NCBI RefSeq assembly: GCF_003050835.1
Contig: NZ_QAOJ01000003.1
Coordinates: 310,001 to 374,000 of the forward strand
DNA length: 64,000 nt
Origin: Pseudomonas sp. GV071
GTDB lineage: Bacteria; Pseudomonadota; Gammaproteobacteria; Pseudomonadales; Pseudomonadaceae
Reading direction: 5' to 3'
The notes beneath the pieces are model-generated. The model was given only the letters and a program-made list of their open reading frames with translations, was not told where the DNA came from and ran no database searches. Below, one piece after another: positions 53,907-62,774 of the stretch; within the stretch, counting starts at the first letter, position 1; the number at the start of each line of letters is the position of its first letter. The translations under genes were made by a program, and so were the position numbers.

Positions 53907-55002
53907 TTACAGGCCTTGCTTGAGGCTGGCGATCAGGTACTCGTCGATATCGCCATCCAGCACCTTGTCGCAGTCACTGCGTTCGATGCTGGTGCGCAGG
54001 TCCTTGATGCGCGAGGCATCGAGTACGTACGAGCGAATCTGGTGACCCCAGCCGATGTCCGACTTGGTCTCTTCCAGCGCTTGCGACGCCGCGTTGCGCT
54101 TCTGCACTTCCTGCTCATACAGGCGGGCGCGGAGCATTTTCATCGCGGTGTCTTTGTTGGCGTGTTGCGAGCGTTCGTTCTGGCAACTGACCACGGTGTT
54201 GGTCGGTACGTGGGTGATACGTACGGCCGAGTCGGTGGTGTTTACGTGCTGACCACCGGCACCGGAGGAGCGGTAGGTGTCGATACGCAGGTCCGCCGGG
54301 TTGATCTCGATTTCGATGTTGTCATCGATTTCCGGCGACACGAATACCGCCGAGAACGAGGTGTGACGACGGTTGCCGGAGTCGAACGGGCTTTTACGCA
54401 CCAGGCGGTGCACGCCGATCTCGGTACGCAGCCAGCCAAAGGCGTACTCGCCCTTGATGTGCACGGTGGCGCCTTTGATGCCCGCCACTTCACCGGCCGA
54501 CAGCTCCATGATGGTGGCGTCGAAGCCGCGCTTGTCAGCCCAGCGCAGGTACATGCGCAGCAGGATGTTGGCCCAGTCCTGGGCTTCGGTGCCGCCGGAA
54601 CCGGCCTGGATATCCAGGTAGGCGTTGTTGGGGTCCATCTCGCCACTGAACATGCGGCGGAATTCGAGTTTTTCCAGGGCTTCGCGCAGGCGCTCGACTT
54701 CGGCGGAGACATCGTCAACCGCGCCTTGGTCTTCTTCTTCGGCAGCCATTTGCAGCAGATCGCGGGCATCGCTCAGGCCCGAGCTCATTTCGTCGAGGGT
54801 TTCGACGATAAGCGCCAGGGCGGCGCGCTCGCGGCCCAGGTTCTGGGCGTATTCGGGGTTGTTCCACACGGCCGGGTCTTCCAGCTCGCGGTTGACTTCA
54901 GTCAGACGATCACTCTTGTGATCGTAGTCAAAGATACCCCCGAATGGTCTCGGAACGTTCGGAGAGGTCCTTGATGCTGTTAAGGATCGGGTTGATTTCC
55001 AT
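53907..55002 (-). CDS. prfB: Peptide chain release factor 2 with programmed frameshift
   Basis: Release factor for UGA and UAA, 364 residues when read through a +1 frameshift. The first 24 codons start at ATG 55002 ([12 protein letters not shown]) and end at TGA 54930; reading then shifts to GAC at 54929 and runs to 53907. The UGA-recognising SPF tripeptide is in [13 protein letters not shown] and the GGQ loop in [14 protein letters not shown]. Two separate open frames are therefore one gene, not a pseudogene. Confidence 0.97.
54927..54941 (-). other. prfB: prfB +1 frameshift site
   Basis: GGGGG (SD-like) - TAT - CTT - TGA - C on the minus strand. The slippery CTT is next to the TGA stop, with C as the fourth base that favours weak termination. 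The layout is as in E. coli prfB. Confidence 0.95.
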
Positions 55003-55104
55003 GGTGGGCAGCACTCGCAGGCTTGAACTTTCGAAAAGCCGGCGAGTATACCCCAGTCGCTGCAAGGGTTGCAGCCGGTAATCGGGGGGAATGGTGTTTG
55101 CTGC

Positions 55105-55226
55105 GGCCCTCTCCCCAGCCCTCTCCCGCAAGCGGGAGAGGGAGCCGACCGAGTGAGGTCCAGAGGTATGGCGGAGAATAAATTCCCCTCTCCCGCTTGC
55201 GGGAGATGGGTTAGGGGTGAGGGGCC
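55105..55226. repeat. Large inverted repeat of CCCTCTCCC type
   Basis: Outer arms GGCCCTCTCCCCAGCCC and GGGTTAGGGGTGAGGGGCC; inner perfect hairpins CTCTCCCGCAAGCGGGAGAG and CTCCCGCTTGCGGGAG. About 122 bp in total. It lies between prfB and the DUF533 gene. Confidence 0.85.
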
Positions 55227-55232
55227 GTTGCT

Positions 55233-55946
55233 TTACAGCGCCTGGCGCACCTGGCTCTCCAATTCCACCTTCAGCGCCGGCTCCAGTTTGAGCTGCTTGG
55301 CCAACTCATCCAGGTAGGCGCGCTCCATAAAGTGTTCTTCATCCACCATCAGCACGCTGGCCACGTACATTTCGGCGGCCATTTCCGGGGTGCTGGCGGC
55401 GCGGGCGACGTCGGCGGGGTCGAGCGGTTTGTTCAGCTCCAGGTCGAGCCAGCGGTTCAGTTCGGCGTCATTGCTCAGTTTGACGAACTCGCCTTCGATC
55501 AACTGTCGCTCGCGGGCATCGACATGGCCGTCGGCCTTGGCGGCAGCCACCAGAGCCTTGAGGATGGCCTGGCTGTGCAGCTCGGCCTGGGCCGGCGGCA
55601 AGCGGTCGAGGGTTTGCGGTTCCGGGGTATTGGCCGCACCGGCGGCCTGGTTGGCCTGCCAGTTGCCGTAGGCCTTGTAAGCGATCACGCCCAACGCGGC
55701 AAGGCCGCCATAGGTCAGGGCTTTACCGCCCAGCTTGCGTGCACTCTTGTTGCCCAGCAGCAGGCCCATGGCCCCGGCGGCCAGGGCGCCACCACCGGCA
55801 CCGCTGAGCAGGCTGCCGAGGTTGGCGCTATCCAGCAGGCCGCCAGACTTGCCGCTCTGGCCCGGCTTGGCAACGCCGCCGGCCTTGTTCTGCAGCAGAT
55901 CCTGGCCGGACTTCAGCAACTGATCGAGTAAGCCACGGGTGTTCAT
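55233..55946 (-). CDS. DUF533 / TerB-like protein
   Basis: A 237-residue protein. A Gly-rich hydrophobic middle (SLLSGAGGGALAAGAMGLLLGNK, then GLAALGVIAYKAYG) may contact the membrane. The C-terminal 100 residues (HSQAILKALVAAAKADGHVDARERQLIEGEF...) are a TerB-type helical domain with acidic residues that could bind metal. ATG 55946 has GGAGG 4 nt upstream. Its place between prfB and wspR is unusual. Function unknown. Confidence 0.85.
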   Translation of the reverse strand: MNTRGLLDQLLKSGQDLLQNKAGGVAKPGQSGKSGGLLDSANLGSLLSGAGGGALAAGAMGLLLGNKSARKLGGKALTYGGLAALGVIAYKAYGNWQANQAAGAANTPEPQTLDRLPPAQAELHSQAILKALVAAAKADGHVDARERQLIEGEFVKLSNDAELNRWLDLELNKPLDPADVARAASTPEMAAEMYVASVLMVDEEHFMERAYLDELAKQLKLEPALKVELESQVRQAL

Positions 55947-56063
55947 ACAGCCTCCAATCGTCAAATAAACCGACCGGCAGACTAGAACCAAACCGGGCAA
56001 AAGCCCTGCACAAGAGTGTTTGCGGATGTTGCTCTGGAAACCTGCGGGATCGAGGCGAACCGG

Positions 56064-57041
56064 CTACAGCATCCCCACCTGATTACGCCCGGCATTCTTG
56101 GCCTGGTACAACGCCCGGTCCGCGCTCTGGATCAGTAACCGATGTTCTTCCCCCTGCTGCGGCAACATGGTCGCCAAACCAATACTGACGGTCAGCACCG
56201 AGCCCTCTTGCGGCGAGGTATGGGGAATATTCAGGCTCTCCACGGCGCGGCGGATCTTCTCGGCCACCAAGCGTGCACCGCCGGACGACGTGCTCGGCAG
56301 CACCATCGCGAATTCCTCACCACCGTAACGCGCCGGCAGGTCCGAGGGGCGGCTGCAGCCGGCGCGGATGGCCTCGGCTACATAGTGCAGCGCCTCGTCA
56401 CCCTTGAGGTGGCCGAAGCCATCGTTGTAGGCCTTGAAGTAGTCGACGTCGATCATCAGCAACGACAGCTGGCTCTGCTCGCGCATGGCGCGGCGCCATT
56501 CCATTTCCAGGTATTCATCGAAGTGGCGGCGGTTGGACAGCCCGGTCAGGCCGTCGGAATTCATCAGCCGTTGCAGCACCAGGTTGGTTTCCATCAACTG
56601 CTGCTGGCTTTCACGCAGCGCGCGGTGGGCTTCGTCGCGTTGCAGCTGCATCTGGAACGAGCGCGAGTGGTAACGAATGCGCGCGATCAGCTCAATGGGT
56701 TCGGGCAGCTTGACCAGATAGTCGTTGGCGCCGGCACCGAACGAGGAGCTTTTGACCATGCCGTCGTCCTTGGTCGACAGCACGATGATCGGGATATCCG
56801 CCGTCACCGGATTGGCGCGGTAGGCACGCACCAGCGACAGGCCGTCCACCCCCGGCATCACCAGATCCTGAATGATCACCGTCGGTTTTATCTGAATGGC
56901 CTGCGCCACCGCCTGGTGGGGGTCCGAGCAGAAGTGGAAGCCAATGTTCGGCTCGTTCACCAGGGCGCGGCGAATGGCTTCGCCAATCATCGCCTGGTCA
57001 TCCACCAACAACACCATCACGGCGTTTTCGTCGTTAATCAC
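56064..57041 (-). CDS. wspR: Diguanylate cyclase response regulator WspR
   Basis: A 325-residue output protein of the Wsp surface-sensing system. The receiver domain [20 protein letters not shown] has its phosphoacceptor Asp in [12 protein letters not shown] (about 62). The helical linker [20 protein letters not shown] leads into GGDEF with [13 protein letters not shown] and an RxxD inhibitory site (RPSD) just before it. The start is taken as GTG 57041 ([12 protein letters not shown]), 43 nt after wspF; an upstream ATG-like frame overlaps wspF and is not used. Phosphorylation by WspE should switch on c-di-GMP synthesis. Confidence 0.93.
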   Translation of the reverse strand: MINDENAVMVLLVDDQAMIGEAIRRALVNEPNIGFHFCSDPHQAVAQAIQIKPTVIIQDLVMPGVDGLSLVRAYRANPVTADIPIIVLSTKDDGMVKSSSFGAGANDYLVKLPEPIELIARIRYHSRSFQMQLQRDEAHRALRESQQQLMETNLVLQRLMNSDGLTGLSNRRHFDEYLEMEWRRAMREQSQLSLLMIDVDYFKAYNDGFGHLKGDEALHYVAEAIRAGCSRPSDLPARYGGEEFAMVLPSTSSGGARLVAEKIRRAVESLNIPHTSPQEGSVLTVSIGLATMLPQQGEEHRLLIQSADRALYQAKNAGRNQVGML

Positions 57042-57084
57042 TGCGCCACTACCCCGATCACAAATGGTTGTTCCATTGCCAAAC

Positions 57085-58092
57085 CTACGACCATCGCCGG
57101 CACAACGTTGGCGCAATCGCCTCCAGCGCACAAATCTCCACCGCGGCGTCGATGGCGGCGGCCGCTTTGGGCATACCGTACACCGCCGAGCTCTGCTGAT
57201 CCTGGGCGATGGTGTGAAACCCCCGCTCGCGCAGCAATTTCAGGCCATTGGCGCCGTCGCGGCCCATGCCGGTGAGCAGTACGCCCATGGCCTCACCTTG
57301 CCAATACTGCGCGACGCTTTGGAAAAACACATCTATCGAAGGTCGGTAAATATGCTCGCTGGGCTCCACCGTGTAGCGCAGGCTGCCATCCTCGACCAGG
57401 CGCAAGTGGTGGTTGGTGCCCGCCAGCAGCACCGTGCCCACCTGCGGTTGTTCCCCCTCCACGGCCAGGCGCACCGGCATGTTCGAGGCGCTGCACAACC
57501 ATTCGGCCATGCCGGCGGCAAACACCTGATCGACATGCTGCACCAGCACCACGGCGGCGGGAAAATCGGCCGGCAGACCGCGTAGCAGAATTTCCAGCGC
57601 CGCCGGCCCACCGGCCGAGGCGCCAATCGCCAGCAACGCCTGGCGTTGCCGCCCTGGCGCCGCGTCCTGGGCACTGGCAGCCGGTTTTTTCTCGCGCTGA
57701 CCGAGCAACCAGCCAATATTCTGAATCTTGCGCAACAGCGGTGCGGCGGCTTCACGCGGGTCGCCGACGCCAAGCGTCGGGGTGTCGACCACATCCATAG
57801 CGCCATGGCCCATGGCCTCGAACACGCGGTTGACGCTCTGCTGCGAGTTGACCGTTACCACCACAATCGCGCACGGGGTCTTGGCCATGATCTGCCGGGT
57901 GGCTTCGACGCCATCCATCACCGGCATGATCAAATCCATCAGCACCACATCCGGTTTGTGCTCGGCGCACTTGGCCACCGCCTCGGCGCCGTTCACCGCC
58001 ACCCAGATCACTTCATGCGCCGGCTCCAGCGCCAGCGCCCGGCGTAACGCCTCGACCGCCAGGGGCATGTCGTTGACGATCCCGATCTTCAC
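57085..58092 (-). CDS. wspF: CheB-like methylesterase WspF
   Basis: A 335-residue protein that demethylates the WspA receptor and so damps signalling. Receiver: [13 protein letters not shown]. Esterase triad: Ser in [11 protein letters not shown], His in LVQHVD, Asp in [11 protein letters not shown]. Start GTG 58092 directly follows the wspE stop. Loss-of-function here gives wrinkly colonies in other Pseudomonas; all key residues are present. Confidence 0.94.
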   Translation of the reverse strand: MKIGIVNDMPLAVEALRRALALEPAHEVIWVAVNGAEAVAKCAEHKPDVVLMDLIMPVMDGVEATRQIMAKTPCAIVVVTVNSQQSVNRVFEAMGHGAMDVVDTPTLGVGDPREAAAPLLRKIQNIGWLLGQREKKPAASAQDAAPGRQRQALLAIGASAGGPAALEILLRGLPADFPAAVVLVQHVDQVFAAGMAEWLCSASNMPVRLAVEGEQPQVGTVLLAGTNHHLRLVEDGSLRYTVEPSEHIYRPSIDVFFQSVAQYWQGEAMGVLLTGMGRDGANGLKLLRERGFHTIAQDQQSSAVYGMPKAAAAIDAAVEICALEAIAPTLCRRWS

Positions 58093-60351
58093 CTACGGCT
58101 CTCCAATCAGATCGACGACCGCATCCAGCAGCGCTTCGTCATGGAAACTGGCCTTGGCCAGATAATAGTCGGCGCCGGCATCCAGGCCCCGGCGGCGATC
58201 TTCTTCACGGTCTTTGTACGACACCACCATCACCGGCAACGACTGCAAGCGGTTGTCGCGGCGAATCAGGGTGACCAGCTCGATGCCGTCCATGCGCGGC
58301 ATGTCGATATCGCTCACCAGTAAATCGAAATGCTCGGAGCGCAACGCGTTCCAGCCGTCCATGCCATCCACCGCCACGGCCACGTCGTAGCCGCGTTGCA
58401 GCAGCAACTTGCGTTCCAGCTCGCGCACGGTCAGCGAGTCGTCGACCACCAGAATCCGTTTGCGCGCCACCGCGCCGGCCTGGCGACCACGGTCGATGCG
58501 CTCCAGGCGACCGGTGCTGAGCAGTTTTTCCACCGAGCGCAGCATGTCTTCCACATCCAGGATCAGCACCGGGGTGCCGTCATCCAGCAGCGCGCCGGCG
58601 GAGATGTCCTGCACCTTGCCCAAGCGCGCATCGATGGGCAGAACCACCAGGGTGCGCTCGCCAATAAACCGTTCCACCGCCACGCCATACACCGCGTCGC
58701 GCTCGCGAATCACCACCACGCGAATATCCCCGGCCGAGGCCTCACCCTCCGGCCGTTGCAACAACTGGTGCGCGGCCACCAGGCCAACGTGCCGGCCCTC
58801 GTGCCAGAAGTGCTGGCGACCTTCGAGTTGCACGATGTCCTCGGGCGCCAGTTCGAGCATGCGTTCGATCTGCGCCAACGGAAACGCGTAGGCTTCGCCG
58901 CCGATCGTCACCACCAGGCTGCGCACCACCGACAGGGTCAGCGGCACTTCCAGGTGGAAGGTGGCGCCCTGTCCCGGCACCTGGCGCAACTCGATGGCGC
59001 CGCGCAACTGGCGGACCATGTGCTGCACCACGTCCAGCCCAACGCCGCGGCCAGATACTTCGGTGACCGTGTCGCGCATGCTGAAGCCCGGCAGAAAGAG
59101 GAAGCTCAGCAGCTCTTCCTCGCTCATCTGCGCAATGGTTTCCGGGGTCGACAACTGGCGCTGGGCAATCGCCGCACTGAGACGCTGCAAATCGATACCG
59201 GCGCCGTCGTCACTCAATTCCAGCACCAGCAAACCGGCCTGATGGCGGGCCTTGATGCTAATGACCCCTTCCGCCGGTTTACCCGCCCGCGTCCGCGCCT
59301 CGGCGCTTTCGATACCGTGGTCGACAGCGTTGCGCAGCAGGTGCACCAACGGCGCTTCGAGTTTTTCCAACACCTCGCGGTCGACCTGGGTTTTCTTCCC
59401 CTCCACGTCCAGACGCACCTGCTTGCCGAGGTCGCGGGCCAGGTCGCGGATCATCCGCTCCTGGCCACGCAGCACATCGTTGAACGGCCGCAGGCGGCAG
59501 GCCAGGGCGGTGTCGTAAAGCAATTGCGCACGCTGTTCCGACTGCCAGCTGAATTCATCGAGGTCACTGGCCTGCTGGGTCAGCAGTTGCTGGCATTCAT
59601 CCACCAGGCGCCTGGCATCGGCCAGCAGTTCCAGGGTTTGCGGGTCGGTGTTGGCCTCGTTGAGGGCATCGTGCACGCCGTTGAGGGTGCGACTGGCGCC
59701 CGTCTGCAGGCGTTTCATCCGTTGCATGGAGGTGAGGAAGGGTTTTAGCCGTTGCGACTCCACCAGCGATTTACTCGACAGGTCGAGCAGGCGGTTCAAG
59801 CGCTCGGCGGTCACCCGCAGCACTCGCTCGCCACCGGCATCCGCCACCGGTGCCTCTTCGGCGACCACGGCCGGCGGCGTCGGCTCAGGCGTAACCGGCA
59901 ACGGCTGTGTGGTCAGCTCCGGCTCCGGCGCTGCCAGGCGACTTTCCTGCATGGCCATCAGGCCACCACGGCTCATGATGTCCATGGCCTCGACAAAGGC
60001 AGCGACGTCGCCAGGGGTCACGCCGGAATCCGGCTTGGCCACCCGCAACAGCAGGTCGGTACCTTTGAGCAACGCGTCGATATGTTCCGGGGTCAGACGC
60101 AATTGGCCGTTCTGCGCACTGACCAGACAATCTTCCATGACATGGGCGATGCCCACTCCGGCGTCGATGCCGACAATGCGCGCCGCACCCTTGAGCGAAT
60201 GCGCCGCACGCATGCAGGCTTCCAGTTGATCGGCTTGCGTGGGGTTGCGTTCCAGCGCCAGCAGGCCGGCATTCAACACCTGGGCCTGGGCTTCGGCTTC
60301 CAGCTGGAACAGCTCCAGCATCGAGGCATCGCGCATCTGATCCGGGGTCAT
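58093..60351 (-). CDS. wspE: Hybrid histidine kinase WspE (CheA-REC)
   Basis: A 752-residue CheA-like kinase. HPt: CMRAAHSLKGAARIVG (His about 50). The CheA dimer/ATPase has HLLRNAVDHGIE (N box), DDGAGID, and GRGVGLDVV, then a CheW-like domain, and a C-terminal receiver ending near LLVSDIDMPRMDG. It phosphorylates WspR and WspF. Overlaps wspD by 4 nt. Confidence 0.94.
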   Translation of the reverse strand: MTPDQMRDASMLELFQLEAEAQAQVLNAGLLALERNPTQADQLEACMRAAHSLKGAARIVGIDAGVGIAHVMEDCLVSAQNGQLRLTPEHIDALLKGTDLLLRVAKPDSGVTPGDVAAFVEAMDIMSRGGLMAMQESRLAAPEPELTTQPLPVTPEPTPPAVVAEEAPVADAGGERVLRVTAERLNRLLDLSSKSLVESQRLKPFLTSMQRMKRLQTGASRTLNGVHDALNEANTDPQTLELLADARRLVDECQQLLTQQASDLDEFSWQSEQRAQLLYDTALACRLRPFNDVLRGQERMIRDLARDLGKQVRLDVEGKKTQVDREVLEKLEAPLVHLLRNAVDHGIESAEARTRAGKPAEGVISIKARHQAGLLVLELSDDGAGIDLQRLSAAIAQRQLSTPETIAQMSEEELLSFLFLPGFSMRDTVTEVSGRGVGLDVVQHMVRQLRGAIELRQVPGQGATFHLEVPLTLSVVRSLVVTIGGEAYAFPLAQIERMLELAPEDIVQLEGRQHFWHEGRHVGLVAAHQLLQRPEGEASAGDIRVVVIRERDAVYGVAVERFIGERTLVVLPIDARLGKVQDISAGALLDDGTPVLILDVEDMLRSVEKLLSTGRLERIDRGRQAGAVARKRILVVDDSLTVRELERKLLLQRGYDVAVAVDGMDGWNALRSEHFDLLVSDIDMPRMDGIELVTLIRRDNRLQSLPVMVVSYKDREEDRRRGLDAGADYYLAKASFHDEALLDAVVDLIGEP

Positions 60352-61034
60352 GTCAGGCTCCGCATCACAGCGTGCAACAGCAGGTCTTCATCGAGCAGAC
60401 GCACGCTGCGCTGCTGCCACAACAACACGCCGCGGGTGAACTTGCCGCCCGCCGCGCTTTGCCCGGACTGGCTGGCGCTGGCCTCCAGTACCTGTTGTTC
60501 ATCAAAGGCATGAATGCCCAGCACCTCGTCCACCGGCGCCAGCACATTGCCGCCCTGGGCGGCGAGAATCAGCAGGCGCGGCACCACTCGCCCGCTGCGT
60601 GTGGCGGTGCCGGCATCCAGGCCCAACAGTTCGCTCAGCGACACACAGGGCACCAGCGCGCCACGCACATTGGCCACACCGAGCAAGGCCCGCGAGCGTT
60701 GGTGCGGCAGCGAATGAATCGGCGCCAGGGGCGACACTTCCACCAGCGTGCGGGTGGCCAGGGCCAGCCATTCATCACCGAGGCGAAACACGATCAGCGA
60801 CTGGGTGGCCTGCTGCTGGGTGTCCTTGGTCTGGTCGTACAGCGCCACGTGTTCCTGGCTCAGGCTGTAGCGGTCGAGCAGGCGTGTGGCAGCGGCGGCA
60901 TACACCTCGCAGTTACGGCAATGCACATGCTCGATCAGCTTCGCGCAGCTCTTGTCGCCGCGAATGCCGATACGGTTCCAGCAGTCGTCCACATCACGGT
61001 CGCCGCCGTGCAGGCTCAGGCTCACTTCATTCAT
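60348..61034 (-). CDS. wspD: CheW-like coupling protein WspD
   Basis: A 228-residue adaptor linking WspA and WspE. The CheW core is LIVFRLGDEWLALATRTLVEVSPLAPIHSLPHQ and LLGVANVRGALVPCVSLSELLG. It has a longer N-terminal part with Cys (DDCWNRIG, HCRNCEVY) and is more extended than WspB. Starts 5 nt after wspC. Confidence 0.93.
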   Translation of the reverse strand: MNEVSLSLHGGDRDVDDCWNRIGIRGDKSCAKLIEHVHCRNCEVYAAAATRLLDRYSLSQEHVALYDQTKDTQQQATQSLIVFRLGDEWLALATRTLVEVSPLAPIHSLPHQRSRALLGVANVRGALVPCVSLSELLGLDAGTATRSGRVVPRLLILAAQGGNVLAPVDEVLGIHAFDEQQVLEASASQSGQSAAGGKFTRGVLLWQQRSVRLLDEDLLLHAVMRSLT

Positions 61035-61039
61035 CGCGG

Positions 61040-62266
61040 TTACTCATAACGCCCGACTCCACGCTGCGCTCGCGCTTGCAAACGCTGGGCGCCAGCCTGG
61101 TCGCCCTGGGCTGCCAACAGCGCCGCCAGCTGCGCCAGCGCGGCCGGGTGCTGGGGTTGCAGGTACAGGGCCTTGCGGTAAAAACCTTGGGCGCCACTGG
61201 CGTCGTGTTCCACTTCGCAGAGCAGCCCCAACCAATAAAATACTTCGGCACTCGGGCCATGGCTGACGAGAAACGCCTCGCTGCGTTGCCGCGCTTCGGC
61301 GCTGTGGCCCTGGTTGGCCAGGCTGGCGATAAGCGCCAGTTGCTCGGCGCTGTCATCCGCCACCACCGGGGCTTTTTTCACCACGGGCTTGGCCACCGGG
61401 CGAGGAACCGGCACCGGCGGCAACGGCCGACGCACAACCGGCGGAGTCACCACCGGCGTCGCCTCGGCGAGGGCCTGACGGCGGAAGGCAAACGACAACG
61501 GGATAGCCAGCGACTGCATGCCCACCCGGGTAAACAGGCTGGCCTCAGCCGGGCCGATAAACAGCACGCCGTCATCGCGGGTCAGGCGCTTGAGCACCTG
61601 CAAGGTTTGCTCTTGAGTGGCCACGTCGAAATAGATCAGCAGGTTGCGGCAGAACACAACGTCATAGGCCTGTTCCCCCGCCAACAACCCGGGTTCGAGC
61701 AGGTTGCCGGCCTGGAAGCGCACCTGCTGGCGCACCCGCTCATTGATCAGGTAGCCATTGCCCTCGGCGGTGAAATAGCGGTTACGAAAACTCAAGGTTT
61801 CGCCACGAAACGAATTGCGCCCGTAGCGGCCTGCGCTGGCGCGCTCGATGGACAGCGGGCTGATATCCAGCGCATCAACCTTGAAAGCCTCTGCCGCCAG
61901 GTTGGCATCCAGCAAGCACATGGCAATCGAATAGGGTTCTTCACCGGTCGAGCACGGCAGGCTGAGCACTCGCAGCGGGCGGCTGCCGGCCAACTCGGCG
62001 ATGCGCCGCGAGGCCAGGCGCGCCAGGGTGGCGAAGGACTCCGGGTAACGGAAAAACCAGGTCTCGGGCACGATCACCGCTTCAATCAGCGCTTGCAGCT
62101 CGGCCTCGGAATTCTGCAGATCCTGCCAGTAGACCTCGACATCACGCCCCGGCACCGCCGCCATGCAACGGCGCACCGCCCGATCGATTACCGAGGCGCC
62201 AACGGTGATGGCGTCCAGGCCGATCCTGTCTTTAAGCAGCTGCTCGAAGCGCGGGTCGATGCTCAT
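61040..62266 (-). CDS. wspC: CheR-like methyltransferase with TPR, WspC
   Basis: A 408-residue enzyme that methylates WspA. N-terminal CheR domain: ETWFFRYPESFATLARL, VLSLPCSTGEEPYSIAMCLLDA, and VVFCRNLLIYFD. The C-terminal part (about 310-400) has TPR-like helices (YWLGLLCEVEHDASGAQGFYRKALYLQPQHPAALAQLAALLAAQG). ATGA overlap with wspB. Confidence 0.94.
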   Translation of the reverse strand: MSIDPRFEQLLKDRIGLDAITVGASVIDRAVRRCMAAVPGRDVEVYWQDLQNSEAELQALIEAVIVPETWFFRYPESFATLARLASRRIAELAGSRPLRVLSLPCSTGEEPYSIAMCLLDANLAAEAFKVDALDISPLSIERASAGRYGRNSFRGETLSFRNRYFTAEGNGYLINERVRQQVRFQAGNLLEPGLLAGEQAYDVVFCRNLLIYFDVATQEQTLQVLKRLTRDDGVLFIGPAEASLFTRVGMQSLAIPLSFAFRRQALAEATPVVTPPVVRRPLPPVPVPRPVAKPVVKKAPVVADDSAEQLALIASLANQGHSAEARQRSEAFLVSHGPSAEVFYWLGLLCEVEHDASGAQGFYRKALYLQPQHPAALAQLAALLAAQGDQAGAQRLQARAQRGVGRYE

Positions 62267-62766
62267 GGCGCCAACCCTTCAGCGGGAAACAGCAGCGCTT
62301 GCACCGCCGCAGGCAGCAATTGCTCGATCTGAATGCGCTGCACCAGGCCATGGGCGGTTTCCAGCACCGGGCCGAGGTAGGGCGAGTCCGGGTTGCTCAG
62401 GCCGAGATCACGAAAGTCATCGGGGTTGCAACGCAGGGTGTCGCTGGCCTGTTCCAGCACCAGCCCCAACGGCAGCGTGCGGCCATCGGCGGTCTGGTAA
62501 TGGACCAGCACCGTGCGCGTGCTGGTACGGGCCAGCGCCGGGGTGCCAAGACTGAGCTGGCTGAGGTCGAGCACCGGCACCAGGTGGCCGCGAAAGGCAA
62601 ACACCCCGGCCACCCAAACGGGCGCACCGGCAATGGTTTTCACCGGCACCCGGGGCAGCACCGCCACCACGTCGCGTGCGGCCAGGGCGTAGCGTTCCAC
62701 GCCGAGGGAAAACAACAGGTACAGCGGCGCCTTGTGCCCATGCGCCGGCTGCAAAGGGCTGGCCAT
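62263..62766 (-). CDS. wspB: CheW-like coupling protein WspB
   Basis: A 167-residue CheW protein: YLLFSLGVERYALAARDVVAVLPRVPVKTIAGAPVWVAGVFAFRGHLVPVLDLSQL. It couples the receptor to the kinase. It starts 8 nt after wspA ends. Confidence 0.93.
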   Translation of the reverse strand: MASPLQPAHGHKAPLYLLFSLGVERYALAARDVVAVLPRVPVKTIAGAPVWVAGVFAFRGHLVPVLDLSQLSLGTPALARTSTRTVLVHYQTADGRTLPLGLVLEQASDTLRCNPDDFRDLGLSNPDSPYLGPVLETAHGLVQRIQIEQLLPAAVQALLFPAEGLAP

Positions 62767-62774
62767 GGTCGGCC

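Noticed and set aside
54928..55131. prfB as a broken gene or separate small ORF
   Set aside because: The stop is the programmed TGA of the frameshift; both frames join into normal RF2.
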